From Diplonema papillatum (lineage: Eukaryota > Euglenozoa > Diplonemea > Diplonemida > Diplonemidae), in NCBI GenBank assembly GCA_030068145.1, contig JAPJBO010000206.1, positions 186,001 to 250,000 on the forward strand: 64,000 nt of DNA, in the 5' to 3' direction. Of this stretch, positions 1 to 10,633 are shown piece by piece. The translations under genes and the position numbers were made by a program. How positions within the stretch are numbered: the stretch's first letter is position 1; each line of letters opens with the position of its first letter. Under the pieces are notes generated by a model. The model was not told the DNA's origin, ran no database searches, and worked only from the letters and a program-made list of their open reading frames with translations.

Positions 1-583
1 AACCGTCGTGGACCACACTTTCTGTCCGCGCCCCCCGTAGTTATCCCGTGCCTGCAGAACGTCCTGAATCTTCTCCAGGACGGAATCAAAGGGTGCAAGG
101 CGCGGGTCTTCGAGGGACGCTAGAAAGGTGTCGTCCTCGTTGAGAAGCATCGCGTGCGGCAGGACGTAGGGGGTCACCAGGGACGACAGGCAAGCCTCGC
201 CGTCAAAGGTGGCCGCGATGTGCGCGATCGCCGCTGTATCTGCGCAGGAGTGCAGGCCCAAGCCGCCCAGCCTGACGGGAAGGGAAGCCAGGGCCCAGGC
301 GGATGCGTCCGTCTCTATGCCCGTGATCGTCGCCAGGCAAGACTGCGTGGCCTGATCGATGCCAGCGAAGTCAAAGACGGCCCCCACTGCGCGCATGAGG
401 TGGACGACGCTGACGAAGCCGGCGCAGAACTTCAGCAGTGTCAAAGCCACATGCGCATCAGGGAGGGAGGCTATCATCCGCATCTTCCTCTCGGCGCCTT
501 TGGCCGCTTCTTCGACGAAGACACGCATCTTCTCGGGGGAACCGCAGGGGACGCCAAGGTGCTGAATCTCGTCTAGCGGACAC
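1..583 (-). mobile_element. LINE-A copy 1, internal fragment (RT thumb region)
   Basis: This stretch is almost base-for-base the same as 6029-6611; the one clear mismatch is near position 28. The minus strand stays open from about 528 to the left edge and encodes the region just after the reverse transcriptase palm of a LINE whose C-terminal half is visible at 5371-6556. The copy is 5'-truncated at about 583, where it joins directly the poly(T) of the next element. Its 3' end lies outside the window. The plus-strand open frames here are antisense shadows. Confidence 0.8.
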
Positions 584-1282
584 TTTTTTTTTTTTTTTTT
601 TTTTTTTGTCGACGCCCGCTCGGCGGGAACGGCTTTACTGGGCCGTGTTACTGTCAAGTAACATGCCACGCAGGTTAGACACAATGTGCCGCACAAGGCA
701 CAGGCTAGGTTGAGGTGGGCTAGGTTGCTTGTAGTAGGCTAGGGGGGTGCTTTACCGCGTCTATTGTTTCAGTTTAGCGCAATTATTTCTTTTCCCAGGG
801 TTGCAGTGGGTCGTTCCCGAACTCTCTGGGGTTGTCATTGTTTCATTTCTCATTTGCTGTTGTTTCGGGTGTTTTTCCTTCAAGTTGCACGGCCGCAAAG
901 GCTCGTGCTAGGTTGGAGCTTCTTATCTGATTGTATTCAGGACGAAGGGGGGGGCAGTGGCAGGAGTCGCTTACAACTAATTGCACACATCAGTTGACGG
1001 TCAAATGCGTTGGTTGCTGGTGCACAGGTCATGGAGTACTTGGGGTTTAACAGCAGAAGGCGCAGTGTTGACAGAGCTTTGGCAGTTTGTGCAACAGTTG
1101 ATGGTAAAGTCGTAGCTGGTGCCACGGTTGGAGGCGCAGTTGATGAAGCAACAGTTTACGGTACACTTGCTGCCTTATGCATAATAATAACACTGCATTG
1201 GTAGCTGGCGCGACAGTCGTTTGAACACTATTAGCAGGCGTCACAGCAGGGGGCGCAACAAGGGGGTGAGTTCAAAAAAACC
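584..1282 (-). mobile_element. LINE-B 3'-end fragment with poly(A) tail
   Basis: A 24-base poly(T) at 584-607 is the poly(A) tail of a minus-strand element. It is followed by the non-coding 3' region of the LINE-B family, matching 9954-10384 nearly base for base. Compared with that copy it carries about 217 extra bases (roughly 683-900), so the two came from different source copies or the other suffered a deletion. The region holds degenerate short repeats around a GCAACAGTTGATG-like core. It is 5'-truncated near 1256, shortly before the poly(T) of the next element. Confidence 0.8.
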
Positions 1283-1414
1283 TTTTTTTTTTTTTTTTTT
1301 GGGAGCGCGGGACACTGTACAAGCCATGTTGGTACAGCGGGGCTGCCGGTATCCGGTTGCTTCCGGAGCGGGAGCCCAAAAAAATGCTTCTTCAGCACAC
1401 AGTGAACGCCAGTC

Positions 1415-1687
1415 TCACTGCGACCTGGGCTGGCCTGCTAGCGAGCAGGTCCGACCAGGTAAAAAAACCCGCGATGCAGTGACACTACCCCCTGCAACAG
1501 GGTGGACCGCTTCGTCCGGTCGCGCCCCACCAGATGCAATGACTATTCTTGCCACCCCTTGGGCTACCTGAAAGCTCAATTGGTGGAAGAAGTCCTGGCA
1601 GGCGGCCGAAGCGGTCCGGTCTTCACGGAGGGCGCTTTTGCGGGCTATTTGCCGCAACTCCGTGAGTGCTCCAGGACACCACGCTCC
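1415..1687 (-). pseudogene. LINE-A polyprotein C-terminal tail, separated from its body by hAT-1
   Basis: Reading the minus strand across the hAT insertion, the tail restarts as WCPGALTELRQIARKSALRE and continues about 85 codons to a stop at 1415. Joined to the right flank of hAT-1, with one copy of the 7-bp duplication removed, it is in frame with PLVVDTFGA. The third LINE-A copy (7050-7463) has the uninterrupted equivalent FGAWCPGAITELRHIA, which confirms the junction. Confidence 0.75.
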
Positions 1688-1707
1688 CAGTGTGAGGTTT
1701 AGCTACA
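1688..1707 (+). repeat. hAT-1 left terminal inverted repeat
   Basis: CAGTGTGAGGTTTAGCTACA, an exact reverse complement of 5344-5363. Confidence 0.92.
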
Positions 1708-2265
1708 GTAGCCTTTTGTAGCAGCTATAGCTGCTACAGTTTTTAGCTACTGTAGCTCCTGTAGCCTTTTGTAGCTTTTTGTAGCTTTTTTTTTTGTGCG
1801 ATCAAAACCGTGTGAAAGTCCACCAAAAACCGGATTCCACCCGACTTTCCGGTTTTTTCTGATGAAATTGGCACGGCCATCCATCAGGGTGACCTGGCGG
1901 CCTGTGCTACTGCGGCTGTAGCATAGAAAGCTTCATGCGTGGTTCTCCCGTAGCTGTAAACGTGGAAGAAAGTGCGAATGTTTTTATTGCCAGTGTACTG
2001 CGACGACGTTCATGAACGCAAAAAGAAAGAGACATGTCCGATGTCGTCGGAAACACAAAATGGTGATCTGAAAGTACGTGTGCAACGTAGTGTGGCTCCT
2101 GGAGCCTGGCGCGTTTGGCGTGGCGCGGCGCGCCACGCTCATCGAACAAAAAAATTGTCGAAACGCACGCTGGGATCGCTGAGAAAATGGACGAATGATG
2201 ATCCCAAAATGAAAAAGGTGTCAATTCCTGTTATTCCTTTTATTCAGAATGGGAATTAGCCCCTG

Positions 2266-4941
2266 TCACTGCTCTGATAACGCGAGAGCCTGCTTCCACC
2301 GCCCTGTGGCTTTTTTCTCTTTGTGCTCGGAGGTTTGTGATGGTGCCGGGGGTTTCAAACAAGGAACAAGAGCTCTGGCATTTAGCGAAACTTGCAAGTA
2401 ATTCTTTACACTTTCCTCACGCAGTCGCGACTTCTGCCTTGTCAGAACGCGTGAAAGCTGTTTGAAGTGGCGTTCTACCGCCGCTTCGGATGCAGCCGCA
2501 TTTGCCAGCGAGTTAAAAAAGGCTGAAAGAAGCGGGTATCTTTCTTCGTTTTTCCAATGCTCAGCTAGGGTTTTACCATTGTACGCCGAGACAATTCCCG
2601 CTTTGCGAAATTCAGACCAATTCAACTCGCAATACTCCTCGTGACCCCTGTTCGTGGCAAAGGGTCTCACGTACTGCATCACCAATTTTTCCTCTACCCT
2701 TGCCTGGGTTCCTTGCAATGCGCGCACCTTTTTAGGGTCGAGTAAGTCGACCAGTGCTAAGGCATCAGACTGAAAGTGCTTTTTCTTCCTGTCCATGAAC
2801 ATGTCCAGAGCGTGCTTGACCATGTCCATCTTCCACGCGGTTGCCGGATTGTGTGAGGAAACCATTTGGCGCAGATGGTCTTCAATAGCTGCAAGCTCGT
2901 CTCGAACTTGCCCTATGCCGGATGCATTTCTCTGCAGTCTGTCACTTGCGACAGCTATGGGCTCAACAATCTTGAGAAAGAGCTCAAGTTTGTTCCAAAC
3001 ATTTGAGCTTGCTTCAACAAACTGTTTAAGCCTGTAGATTGAAAGACCACAATCCACCAGGCTGTTCCAGCGGACTGTTGTGGGTATCGAAACCCCTGCC
3101 ACTAACTTGTCAGCTATTCCGGCTTGTCGCTGACGATTTTTGAGGTCGTCGCGTGCCGAAGGCTCGTTGTATCGTTGTGATAGGGACAATACTGCGGTCC
3201 TCACCGACATGAAATGCGAATTTTTAAAGAGGTCGCCCAAGACCAACTGCATCGAGTGCACGGCACATCGAAAAGTAAAAAAACCGAGATCCGAAAAGTG
3301 CTCCAGCGTGCTCAAAACAGTGTTTTCGCATGCACCCTCGTCTTCATCGTTCAGCTCAAAGGTATCCAGGCTATCCCCCTCAGCATCATCGCCGGTGCAG
3401 TCTACAATTGCAGAATCTGCTTGCAGATCAAGCAGTGCACGCTGCATCGCGTTTGCGTTATCGGCACAGACTGCAAAAATCCGCATACCCTTATCTTGCA
3501 ACCTTGTGATCTGCGACTCGCAAGCCGCTTTAATGGTTGCGGCCTTTGCGTCAACCATTTCAACAACATCAAGAAAAAAACTTCGCTCGGGAGTGGAAAC
3601 AGCAAATCCAAGCCAGGACCGCCTGTTCTTTTTGGCCACGTCAATCATGACAACGACCTCCCGGTTTTTTAGCTTTTGCTCCACCAGGCTTTCGAACCTG
3701 GCGGCCATGTTGCTGATATGAGCAGACAGATCGTGCGGACCGAAAGCCAAACCACGTAATTCCTCGGACAACGTTGACCTGTGCAACTTGTCTGAAAGCC
3801 AAGATGCGGCGTGTCCTTTCATTGTGTGGTCTAGCGCCAGCCGGTCCTGGATGCTGAGCTCTCCAACGCCGGATGCATCAAAAAGATTTTTAGCCGCAAA
3901 AGACTTGTTTGGAGACAGAGATCTGGTCACAGGATTGGTTGTGTTCTTCTTTTTGCTCGATGTCGTTGTACTAGCGACTACTTTCTTTTCCCTGCGGGCG
4001 CGGGCTTCTGCAGAGTGAAAACTCTGCCAGTGTCTTCTAATGTTATCTCCCTTGGCTCGAAGGGAAGCGCTGCAAAAGTTGCATTTCACGTTTCCATCTT
4101 CGGGAGTTCCACAAACCGTTTCCCCTTTTCCCTTGCCCATTAGCTTTCCCTTCAAACTGTTGATGTCGGTCACCCACTCCACAACAGCGGTTTCGGGAAG
4201 AGCCGGATTTGGCGTGAGAGAAGAAGCGGCGGGGCTTTGAGAGGCGGCAGCTTGTGTGCTCGCGGTTGGTGTGTGAGGTGGGTCAGCTTCAGGTGCTGGT
4301 TCCGAATCGGAATTCCTACGTGGAGGAGAGGCGAGAAGCGATTCGACGATCGAAGCGTAAGCGTCTTCGTCGCTTTCCAGTCCGACAGATAGTCCGAGAA
4401 CAGCCCCCAAAGGTTGTTGTTCAAAAATGTCGGCGGCGTCGAGCGACGATGAACGGGCGGGCTCTGGGTCAGAATCTGCGGAAGCTGTCGGGGGCGCGGG
4501 GGCCGGTGCTGTCTCTTCGGTTTGCGTGCCGACTTCGACACCAGTCTTCTGGAAGACCGCGAGCTTGGTCTTGAGCATCACTATTGCCGCCCTTTCCTTC
4601 GCGATCGCGCTTCGCGCTTTGGTTCTGACGGCCTCCTCACGAGCGGCGGCTGATGCGCAAGCGCGCTTGACGACGTCCGCGACTGTCCCCTGACCCTTCA
4701 CGCATTTCGTGCAGAGGTCCAGGTCGCACCCACCCTTCTGGCAGCAACCATACCGGTCACCCTTGCTCTCTTTTCCGCACCCATCGCACGTCCACTTCAG
4801 CTGCTCTGGTCCCCGAAGCGTCTCCAACTCCTCGGGTGTGAAGTTGTGCTTGAGAACTTTTCCGCACAGGCAAATCTCGAGTACCTTCTCCTCAAGTTTT
4901 GCTTTCTTCGGCTGGGTTGATGAGGTTGCGCTTCGCTTCAT
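2266..4941 (-). CDS. hAT-1 transposase
   Basis: An uninterrupted frame of about 891 codons from the ATG at 4941; the open frame extends upstream only through non-ATG codons. N-terminal residues ~50-85 form a cysteine cluster (CDGCGKESKGDRYGCC and following CxxC) resembling a ZZ-type finger. A BED-type finger follows near residue 285 (CNFC...HWQSFH). The RNase H-like core shows MIDVAKKNRRSWLGF (~430), FAVCADNANAMQRAL (~490) and the hAT CxxH motif FRCAVHSMQLVL (~560), then TTVRWNSLVD. The C-terminal hAT dimerisation motif SEAAVERHFKQLSRVLTRQK is near residue 815. The protein would bind its own termini and catalyse cut-and-paste transposition in the nucleus. No frameshift or stop is seen, so the copy may be recently active. 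Confidence 0.9.
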   Translation of the reverse strand: MKRSATSSTQPKKAKLEEKVLEICLCGKVLKHNFTPEELETLRGPEQLKWTCDGCGKESKGDRYGCCQKGGCDLDLCTKCVKGQGTVADVVKRACASAAAREEAVRTKARSAIAKERAAIVMLKTKLAVFQKTGVEVGTQTEETAPAPAPPTASADSDPEPARSSSLDAADIFEQQPLGAVLGLSVGLESDEDAYASIVESLLASPPRRNSDSEPAPEADPPHTPTASTQAAASQSPAASSLTPNPALPETAVVEWVTDINSLKGKLMGKGKGETVCGTPEDGNVKCNFCSASLRAKGDNIRRHWQSFHSAEARARREKKVVASTTTSSKKKNTTNPVTRSLSPNKSFAAKNLFDASGVGELSIQDRLALDHTMKGHAASWLSDKLHRSTLSEELRGLAFGPHDLSAHISNMAARFESLVEQKLKNREVVVMIDVAKKNRRSWLGFAVSTPERSFFLDVVEMVDAKAATIKAACESQITRLQDKGMRIFAVCADNANAMQRALLDLQADSAIVDCTGDDAEGDSLDTFELNDEDEGACENTVLSTLEHFSDLGFFTFRCAVHSMQLVLGDLFKNSHFMSVRTAVLSLSQRYNEPSARDDLKNRQRQAGIADKLVAGVSIPTTVRWNSLVDCGLSIYRLKQFVEASSNVWNKLELFLKIVEPIAVASDRLQRNASGIGQVRDELAAIEDHLRQMVSSHNPATAWKMDMVKHALDMFMDRKKKHFQSDALALVDLLDPKKVRALQGTQARVEEKLVMQYVRPFATNRGHEEYCELNWSEFRKAGIVSAYNGKTLAEHWKNEERYPLLSAFFNSLANAAASEAAVERHFKQLSRVLTRQKSRLREESVKNYLQVSLNARALVPCLKPPAPSQTSEHKEKKATGRWKQALALSEQ

Positions 4942-5343
4942 AGTTATAGTTGTAATGAAATTGGTGCCCCGTCCCAGCCTGGTCACCCAGGGCCAGGTTT
5001 CCTGTCGGTGATGCAGTGGTGATTATGATGCCGGAAATACGCTGAAAATCTCCCGGAAATTTCCGATACTGAAGAAACTGGTGCAAAAAGTGGCCAGAAA
5101 TGGGTGGGAAACCCCCCCCCATCACAAAACAAAGAAGACAGTGAAATGGTCGTTACCTGGTCGGGTTTCGCTCGCGACCGCTTCCTGAACAATCCTTCAC
5201 TAAATCCGCGGTTAAATAACCTGGCCTCAGTGGTGCAAGCACCACGCGCTCTTCAAACCCAAGAAACATTTTCCCCCCAAAAAAGAGCTACAAAAGGCTA
5301 CAAAAGGCTACAAAAGGCTACGCTGTAGCTAGCTATAGCTTTT

Positions 5344-5363
5344 TGTAGCTAAACCTCACACTG
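5344..5363 (-). repeat. hAT-1 right terminal inverted repeat
   Basis: Mirror of 1688-1707. The 7 bases that follow (ACGCTCC) repeat the 7 bases that precede the left end. Confidence 0.92.
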
Positions 5364-5370
5364 ACGCTCC

Positions 5371-6556
5371 GAAGGTGTCCACGACTAGCGGGCCATTCCC
5401 GAGGGTTTGGCTCGTTGTCGATAATGCCGCGGTACTTGCCTTCTTTGACAGCTGTTGCGTAGGCTGTCGCCGCCCCCCCTGGCTTCTCCGCTGCCCTCTT
5501 AGCGTACTGGGGATTCGATGGCTGCAGGGGGAAGGTGACGGCGACATCTAACACAACGGTGGTGCCGTCCCGGACATAGCTGATGTCCGGGCGCTTTCGC
5601 TCCGTGTTCGAAAACACGGGGCGCTCGACCGCCGGGGCCAGCAGCCCGCGGCGGGCGAAGTCAGCGATGACGTCGCGGAGTGCATTGTGCATTCTCGTCC
5701 GGCGGCCGCCGGAGAAGCAACTACGCGCGTGCACTCCGTCAACGTCTGCCGAGCCTGTCCCGCAGAGACGACAGATGCTCGGCATGGGGGCGATGGGCAG
5801 CCCGAGCCGAAGCCGGATGGCCACCGCGAGCTCCGCGGGGGATAGCCACAGCCTGGGGTCCGCCTCCGCGTTGCCGTAAAGCCACGCGGACGCATGCTGG
5901 CCGGAGCAGCTTTGGATCCGCGCCCGGATTTGGACCTGCTTCAGGGCCAGTGCCGGCCCTTGGAGCTGGCCCGACCGGCCAAGCTCCTCTGTCATCGAGT
6001 CAAGGAGGGCCTTGCGCCGCTCGCCGTGAACCGTCGTGGACCACACTTTCTGTCCACGCCCCCCGTAGTTATCCCGTGCCTGCAGAACGTCCTGAATCTT
6101 CTCCAGGACGGAATCAAAGGGTGCAAGGCGCGGGTCTTCGAGGGACGCTAGAAAGGTGTCGTCCTCGTTGAGAAGCATCGCGTGCGGCAGGACGTAGGGG
6201 GTCACCAGGGACGACAGGCAAGCCTCGCCGTCAAAGGTGGCCGCGATGTGCGCGATCGCCGCTGTATCTGCGCAGGAGTGCAGGCCCAAGCCGCCCAGCC
6301 TGACGGGAAGGGAAGCCAGGGCCCAGGCGGATGCGTCCGTCTCTATGCCCGTGATCGTCGCCAGGCAAGACTGCGTGGCCTGATCGATGCCAGCGAAGTC
6401 AAAGACGGCCCCCACTGCGCGCATGAGGTGGACGACGCTGACGAAGCCGGCGCAGAACTTCAGCAGTGTCAAAGCCACATGCGCATCAGGGAGGGAGGCT
6501 ATCATCCGCATCTTCCTCTCGGCGCCTTTGGCCGCTTCTTCGACGAAGACACGCAT
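5371..6556 (-). pseudogene. LINE-A polyprotein C-terminal half: RT thumb, CCHC, restriction-like endonuclease
   Basis: The frame runs leftward from 6556 and stays open for about 395 codons until it is cut by hAT-1. After an alpha-helical thumb-like region it shows a CCHC knuckle (CRLCGTGSADVDGVHARSC, near 5770), then the nuclease signature RPDISY with a downstream LDVAVTFP strand (near 5590-5540). Together these mark the restriction-like endonuclease of early-branching LINEs, which nicks target DNA to prime reverse transcription. The frame that continues into the conserved tail (PLVVDTFGA, near 5400-5371) is a different one, so a frameshift lies between. Upstream, the palm sequence GLRLNRE is in yet another frame (near 6690). 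Confidence 0.8.
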
Positions 6557-6744
6557 CTTCTCGGGGGAACCGCAGGGGACGCCAAGGTGCTGAATCTCGT
6601 CTAGCGGACAAGTCTCGATGCCTTGCAGGGCCTCGGGGATTGTGGCGCCGGGGGCGACGGACAGCCTGCACTTCCCGGTTCAGGCGGAGCCCGACCGCTG
6701 TCGCCCTGTCTTCGAAGTCCCGCAGCCAGCGACCGAGGGATCCC

Positions 6745-7049
6745 TTTTTTTTTTTTTTTTGAGTAAGCAACTACGGAAGACATGCAGGGGGCGAGAACTG
6801 CATTTACTTGTACGGGCAAGTCGTTCTTTTGTTCCTTTTGTCAAACTAGGAAAGAAGAAGGACGGACTCTTCCTGTGCATGGAGTAGAACTCCGACCGTG
6901 ACTCATGCCACCATCGCCAGATAGTCGTTGTTAGGATAGCTTACCCTTAGGCTGCTAAATTGTCTGTCGGTAAAGATCGTCAGTCGAATCAGATTCGAAC
7001 ATTGTAGTGGCAGCGACAATCATCAATTCAATCTCTTAGTAATCCTTCC
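6745..7049 (-). mobile_element. Short 5'-truncated LINE fragment, family not assigned
   Basis: Starts with 16 T (6745-6760), read as the 3' tail of a minus-strand element. About 290 bases of non-coding sequence follow, up to the next poly(T) at 7050. No match to the LINE-A, B or C ends elsewhere in the window was noticed. Confidence 0.5.
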
Positions 7050-7463
7050 TTTTTTTTTTTTTTTTGGAGCGCGGGACACTGTACTTGCCATGTTGGAACA
7101 GCGGGGCTGCCGGTATCCGGTTGCTTCCGGAGCGGTAGTCCAAAGAAATGCTTCTTCAGCACACTGTGAACGCCTGTCTCACAGCGACACGGGACTGGCC
7201 TGCGCGTGACTGCTAACAGGTCCGACCCGGTAAAAAAACCCGCGATGCAGTGACTCTACCCCCTGCATCAGGGTGGATCCGCTTCGTCCGGTCGCGCCCC
7301 ACCAGATGCAATGACGATCCTTGCCACCCCTCGGGCTATAGAAAAGCTCAAGCGGTGGAAGAGGTCCTGGCAGGCGGCCGAAACGGTCCGGTCTTCACGG
7401 AGGGCGTTGGCGCGGGCAATGTGCCGCAGCTCCGTGATTGCTCCTGGGCACCAGGCCCCGAAC
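7050..7463 (-). mobile_element. LINE-A copy 3, 3' end
   Basis: The poly(T) at 7050-7065 is followed by a sequence parallel to 1301-1687. The minus strand reads FGAWCPGAITELRHIARANA and onward, the C-terminal tail of the LINE-A protein, then a short 3' untranslated part. Truncated at 7463 immediately before another poly(T). It provides the empty-site sequence for the hAT-1 insertion. Confidence 0.8.
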
Positions 7464-8009
7464 TTTTTTTTTTTTTTCCATCAGGCACCTTCCTTTCCAC
7501 CGGCCCAACGGACCGCGATTCTAAGAAAAGAACAGCCGCTCTGTGAGCCGGCTTCGAGGTTAGGCCGGCTGTACTGGGCCGCTTGTTTGCCGGTTTGGGT
7601 GAAAGCAGAAAGAAAAGAGTGATTGCTTGATTGTACGTTTTTCGCTCGGTGGCTTCCCTGCGCCCACTAGGTTCAGTTGAGCGGAGGTTCCATCATTGCA
7701 TGTCTTCAAGTTCTTGAACTTCGGCGTACTTATGTAGGTGGTTGCGTGTCTGTGGGTGCTTGTGGGTGGCTCCTTCCGATTGCTCGGGGTGCCTTTCCTC
7801 CCACTACGTTCGCGTCACTGCGGGTGGGCTTTTCTTGGTTGCCGCCAGCACCTGCGCGGCTTCTCCCCATCGGGGCCTGTACGGCCGGGTGACGAATCCG
7901 TGGTGCCGCCGCGGCAAAAGAAAACTGTTCCGCCAGCTTTCCAGCTGGGACTCCGTTCGTTCGTTGCTTCAGTAGCCAACTTGGTCCGGAATTGAAAAAA
8001 AAAAAATCC
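7464..8009 (-). mobile_element. LINE-C 3'-end fragment
   Basis: The poly(T) at 7464-7477 is followed by CCATCAGGCACC and a GGCTGTACTGGGCCGCTTG stretch. The same end signature occurs after the poly(T) runs at 9068, 16512 and 16707. No coding capacity was recognised. A 12-base A run at 7995-8006 lies just before the next poly(T). Confidence 0.6.
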
Positions 8010-9067
8010 TTTTTTTTTTTTAACATGTCGACGCCCGTAGGCAACGGCTTCACTGGGCCGGATTTAACGTCGGGTTAGAAACTGAACTGATACTGAAAGA
8101 AAAATGGAAACGGGGAGGAATTCGATTGTCGGGGCTTCCTGCAAACTGATCCCCCCATGTAGGCCTTACTAGTGACGGCCGGGTAGGTCAGGTGGAGCGC
8201 CCGTGACTGACAGATGCAGCTGCCTGTGGCCAACCGTCCTCGTCATAACATGGTTGTCATTGTATGCGTACACGTTTGTTCCGGCAACTTAGCCTTCTTT
8301 CGTCGGCTAGTCGGATCGGGGGTGTGAACGGTGGCTCAGGTCTGCACTGTGACTTTCGACAACGGCCCTGCCGTTACTGCCATATTCTCGTACTTATGTG
8401 CAACGCGCATGCACGTATGCATCGAAGCATGTACACATTCAGCCGTGTACCATGTGTACATTCGCTCAGTCTCGCTAGTCAGTGCACAAGTCCCAGTGAT
8501 AAGGGCTCGAACAGCAAGTTGTCAAGGCATTAGCGTAACAGGCTACAGAATAGGTCTAAGCCTACACTGTCTGACCTTGCTTCAGGTAAGGCCGGCGACC
8601 TGAGCATTAACTCAGGTGTTGACTGCACTAGAGAAGCTTACAGGTAACGATGTAATTCACAAAGCAATAGGCGGCATCCGGCGCGCTCTACACGACGTCA
8701 CAGCGGCGACTCTTTCAAACGAACGGTTGCGCCGACTTGCGGGGACACGGTCATTTGCAGCCAAGCCCTAAGACTCAGCGAACGCCTTCGAAGATGTTGA
8801 CAATCTTCGCGGCTGAAACAGATTAGTGTCCAACGCGAGCGGCATCGCAATCCGTTGGTGGGATGATGTCGCTTCAGCCTGAACCCCTGGCATTGCGGAC
8901 GTTAGTGCAAGGTATTCACCAGGTTCAATTCAGGGTTGGAGACCGTTCACTTTTTCTATTCGGTTGGAAGGGAGGACAGAGTTGTTGATTGAGTTTGAAC
9001 AGGTGCCAGAGGTGGTGATGCAAGTCATCGCATGCTGCAGGCGCGCGGTCTTCGGACCTTTTTTCTG
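8010..9067 (-). mobile_element. LINE-B-like fragment
   Basis: After the poly(T) at 8010-8021 the sequence GTCGACGCCCGTAGGCAACG...CACTGGGCCG resembles the LINE-B terminus at 608 and 9954, but diverges within 50 bases. It may be a related subfamily. The remaining 1 kb shows no long frame and no match elsewhere in the window. Confidence 0.45.
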
Positions 9068-9938
9068 TTTTTTTTTTTTTTTTTTTTTGCATGAGGCACC
9101 CGCAAGTGTCCTCGCAGGTAGGGGCGTTACTGGGCCCGCTTTGTGCCGGAAGGCACGCCACGCGCTTGTTTTCCTTTTGTGTCGCAGGGGTCGAGGTGTG
9201 TTGGAAGAGGGCGGGTTGCTTTCCCTAGAGGGTGGGTGTAGAAAGTGCTTTGGTATAGGCATCACGCGGAGACCCCCGTTTCGGCCCGTTAGGCAAGTTA
9301 CGCATCCCCCCACACGCCGGGCACTCGTCAGACGAGCTACGTGCAGGGGGTTCTGACCTTGTGAAGGTGCAGATTGACCTGACACTCGGGACCGACAATG
9401 AAATGTCGGTTGCGCGTCCTTCGTGTCAGGCAGGGTCTCCGAGGGCTGAAAGCCCTTGCTTTGGTGTGTCAGGGGCTGGGGGGAGAGAAAAAGCGTCCTT
9501 TTTCGTCGAATCCAAATCCCGTGGTACACTGTGCTGGCTTAGGGGGGTGTCGCTACTCACCCTGTCATCTGACATGCTGCCCTGTAAATGCTGCGCCTGG
9601 AACGCGGTGCCGTTGTGTGCGTGACAGAGAGGAAAAGTGTGTGGTGTGGGGGCTATCCTTTCGAAGCGGACAACATGTCTCGCCCTGGGTCTGGGGTGTT
9701 TTACTTCTCTGAGCAAAAGAGAGTGCCTGCGCTCTGGGAGCCTGGGGGAGGACTCTGGCCCAGGGGTTTGGTGAGTGTTGTGTTTGGCTGAAGGGGCTCC
9801 TTTCTAATCTTCTTGAGTCTGCTACGTCAGGCACGACGCCGTGGCTCCAAGGTTCGCACTGTGCTGGCATAGGGGGGGGTGTCGCTACTCACCCTGTCTC
9901 CTGACATGCTGCCCCGAATAATAAGGCGCCACGAATCC
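9068..9938 (-). mobile_element. LINE-C 3' region
   Basis: A 21-base poly(T) (9068-9088), then GCATGAGGCACC. Positions 9110-9345 recur at 23249-23483 with few differences. A GGGGGGTGTCGCTACTCACC block appears twice (near 9543 and 9876) and again in altered form near 17460, showing internal repetition. The minus-strand frame here (to about 9529) lacks recognisable domains and is probably non-coding. Confidence 0.6.
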
Positions 9939-10633
9939 TTTTTTTTTTTTTTTGTTGACGCCCACTCGGCGGGAACGGCTTTACTGGGCCGTGTTACTGT
10001 CAAGTAACATGCCACGCAGGTTAGACACACTCGTGCTAGGTTGGAGCTTCTTATCTGATTGTATTCAGGACGAAGGGGGGGGCAGTGGCAGGAGTCGCTT
10101 ACAACTAATTGCACACATCAGTTGACGGTCTAATGCGTTGGTTGCTGGTGCACAGGTCATGGAGTACTTGGGGTTTAACAGCAGAAGGCGCAGTGTTGAC
10201 AGAGCTTTGGTAGTTTGTGCAACAGTTGATGGTAAAGTCGTAGCTGGTGCCACGGTTGGAGGCGCAGTTGATGAAGCAACAGTTTACGGTACACTTGCTG
10301 CCTTATGCATAATAATAACACTGCATTGGTAGCTGGCGCGACAGTCGTTTGAACACTATTAGCAGGCGTCACAGCAGGGGGCGCAACAGTTGGTGCAACT
10401 GTCGATGGAGTAGTTGTAGCAGGTCCACGGCTTGAGGCACAGCAGTTGATGTCACTCTTACCATGGGTGCAGCTCGGTCGGTCACTGTCCGTCAGGCGTG
10501 CACAGGCGGGCGTTACGGTGTGCAGACAAGCCGCATCTACCGCAAGAGCGCATCGTCCCGGCTCCAGTTTCCAGCTACCGGCCGCGGCGCCGACGATGTC
10601 CTGCTTCAGGCTGATGAGACGGCCAGCCTACGG

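Larger units (their letters stand above)
1688..5363 (-). mobile_element. hAT-1 DNA transposon, apparently intact
   Basis: The 3676-bp element has perfect 20-bp terminal inverted repeats (1688-1707 and 5344-5363) and one long transposase frame. Subterminal regions are dense in short CTACAAAAGG / CCTTTTGTAG repeats on both sides (1702-1800 and 5281-5350), as expected for transposase-binding sites. It is flanked by the direct repeat ACGCTCC (1681-1687 and 5364-5370). The target is the coding part of a LINE-A copy, so hAT-1 is younger than that LINE. Terminal sequence starting CAGTG is typical of hAT elements. Confidence 0.9.
1283..6744 (-). mobile_element. LINE-A copy 2 (RLE-type non-LTR element), interrupted by hAT-1
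   Basis: Minus-strand LINE with its tail at 1283-1300 (18 T on the plus strand). Its body is split by the hAT element at 1688-5363 and resumes to about 6744, where a truncated 5' end abuts another poly(T). It encodes the end of the reverse transcriptase palm, the thumb, a CCHC zinc knuckle, a restriction-like PD-(D/E)XK endonuclease and a C-terminal tail. At least two frameshifts (near 6686 and near 5400) show it is dead. The architecture fits the R2/R4/NeSL-like group of LINEs with a C-terminal endonuclease. Confidence 0.82.

Noticed and set aside
154-576. Plus-strand open frame of 140 codons, repeated identically at 6182-6604
   Set aside because: It is antisense to the LINE-A reverse transcriptase region; duplication of the LINE explains the identical second copy.
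8930-9529. Minus-strand 199-codon frame in LINE-C
   Set aside because: It runs into the poly(A)-derived Lys run and has no domain; its second copy at 23249-23483 covers only part, so it is treated as 3' untranslated sequence.
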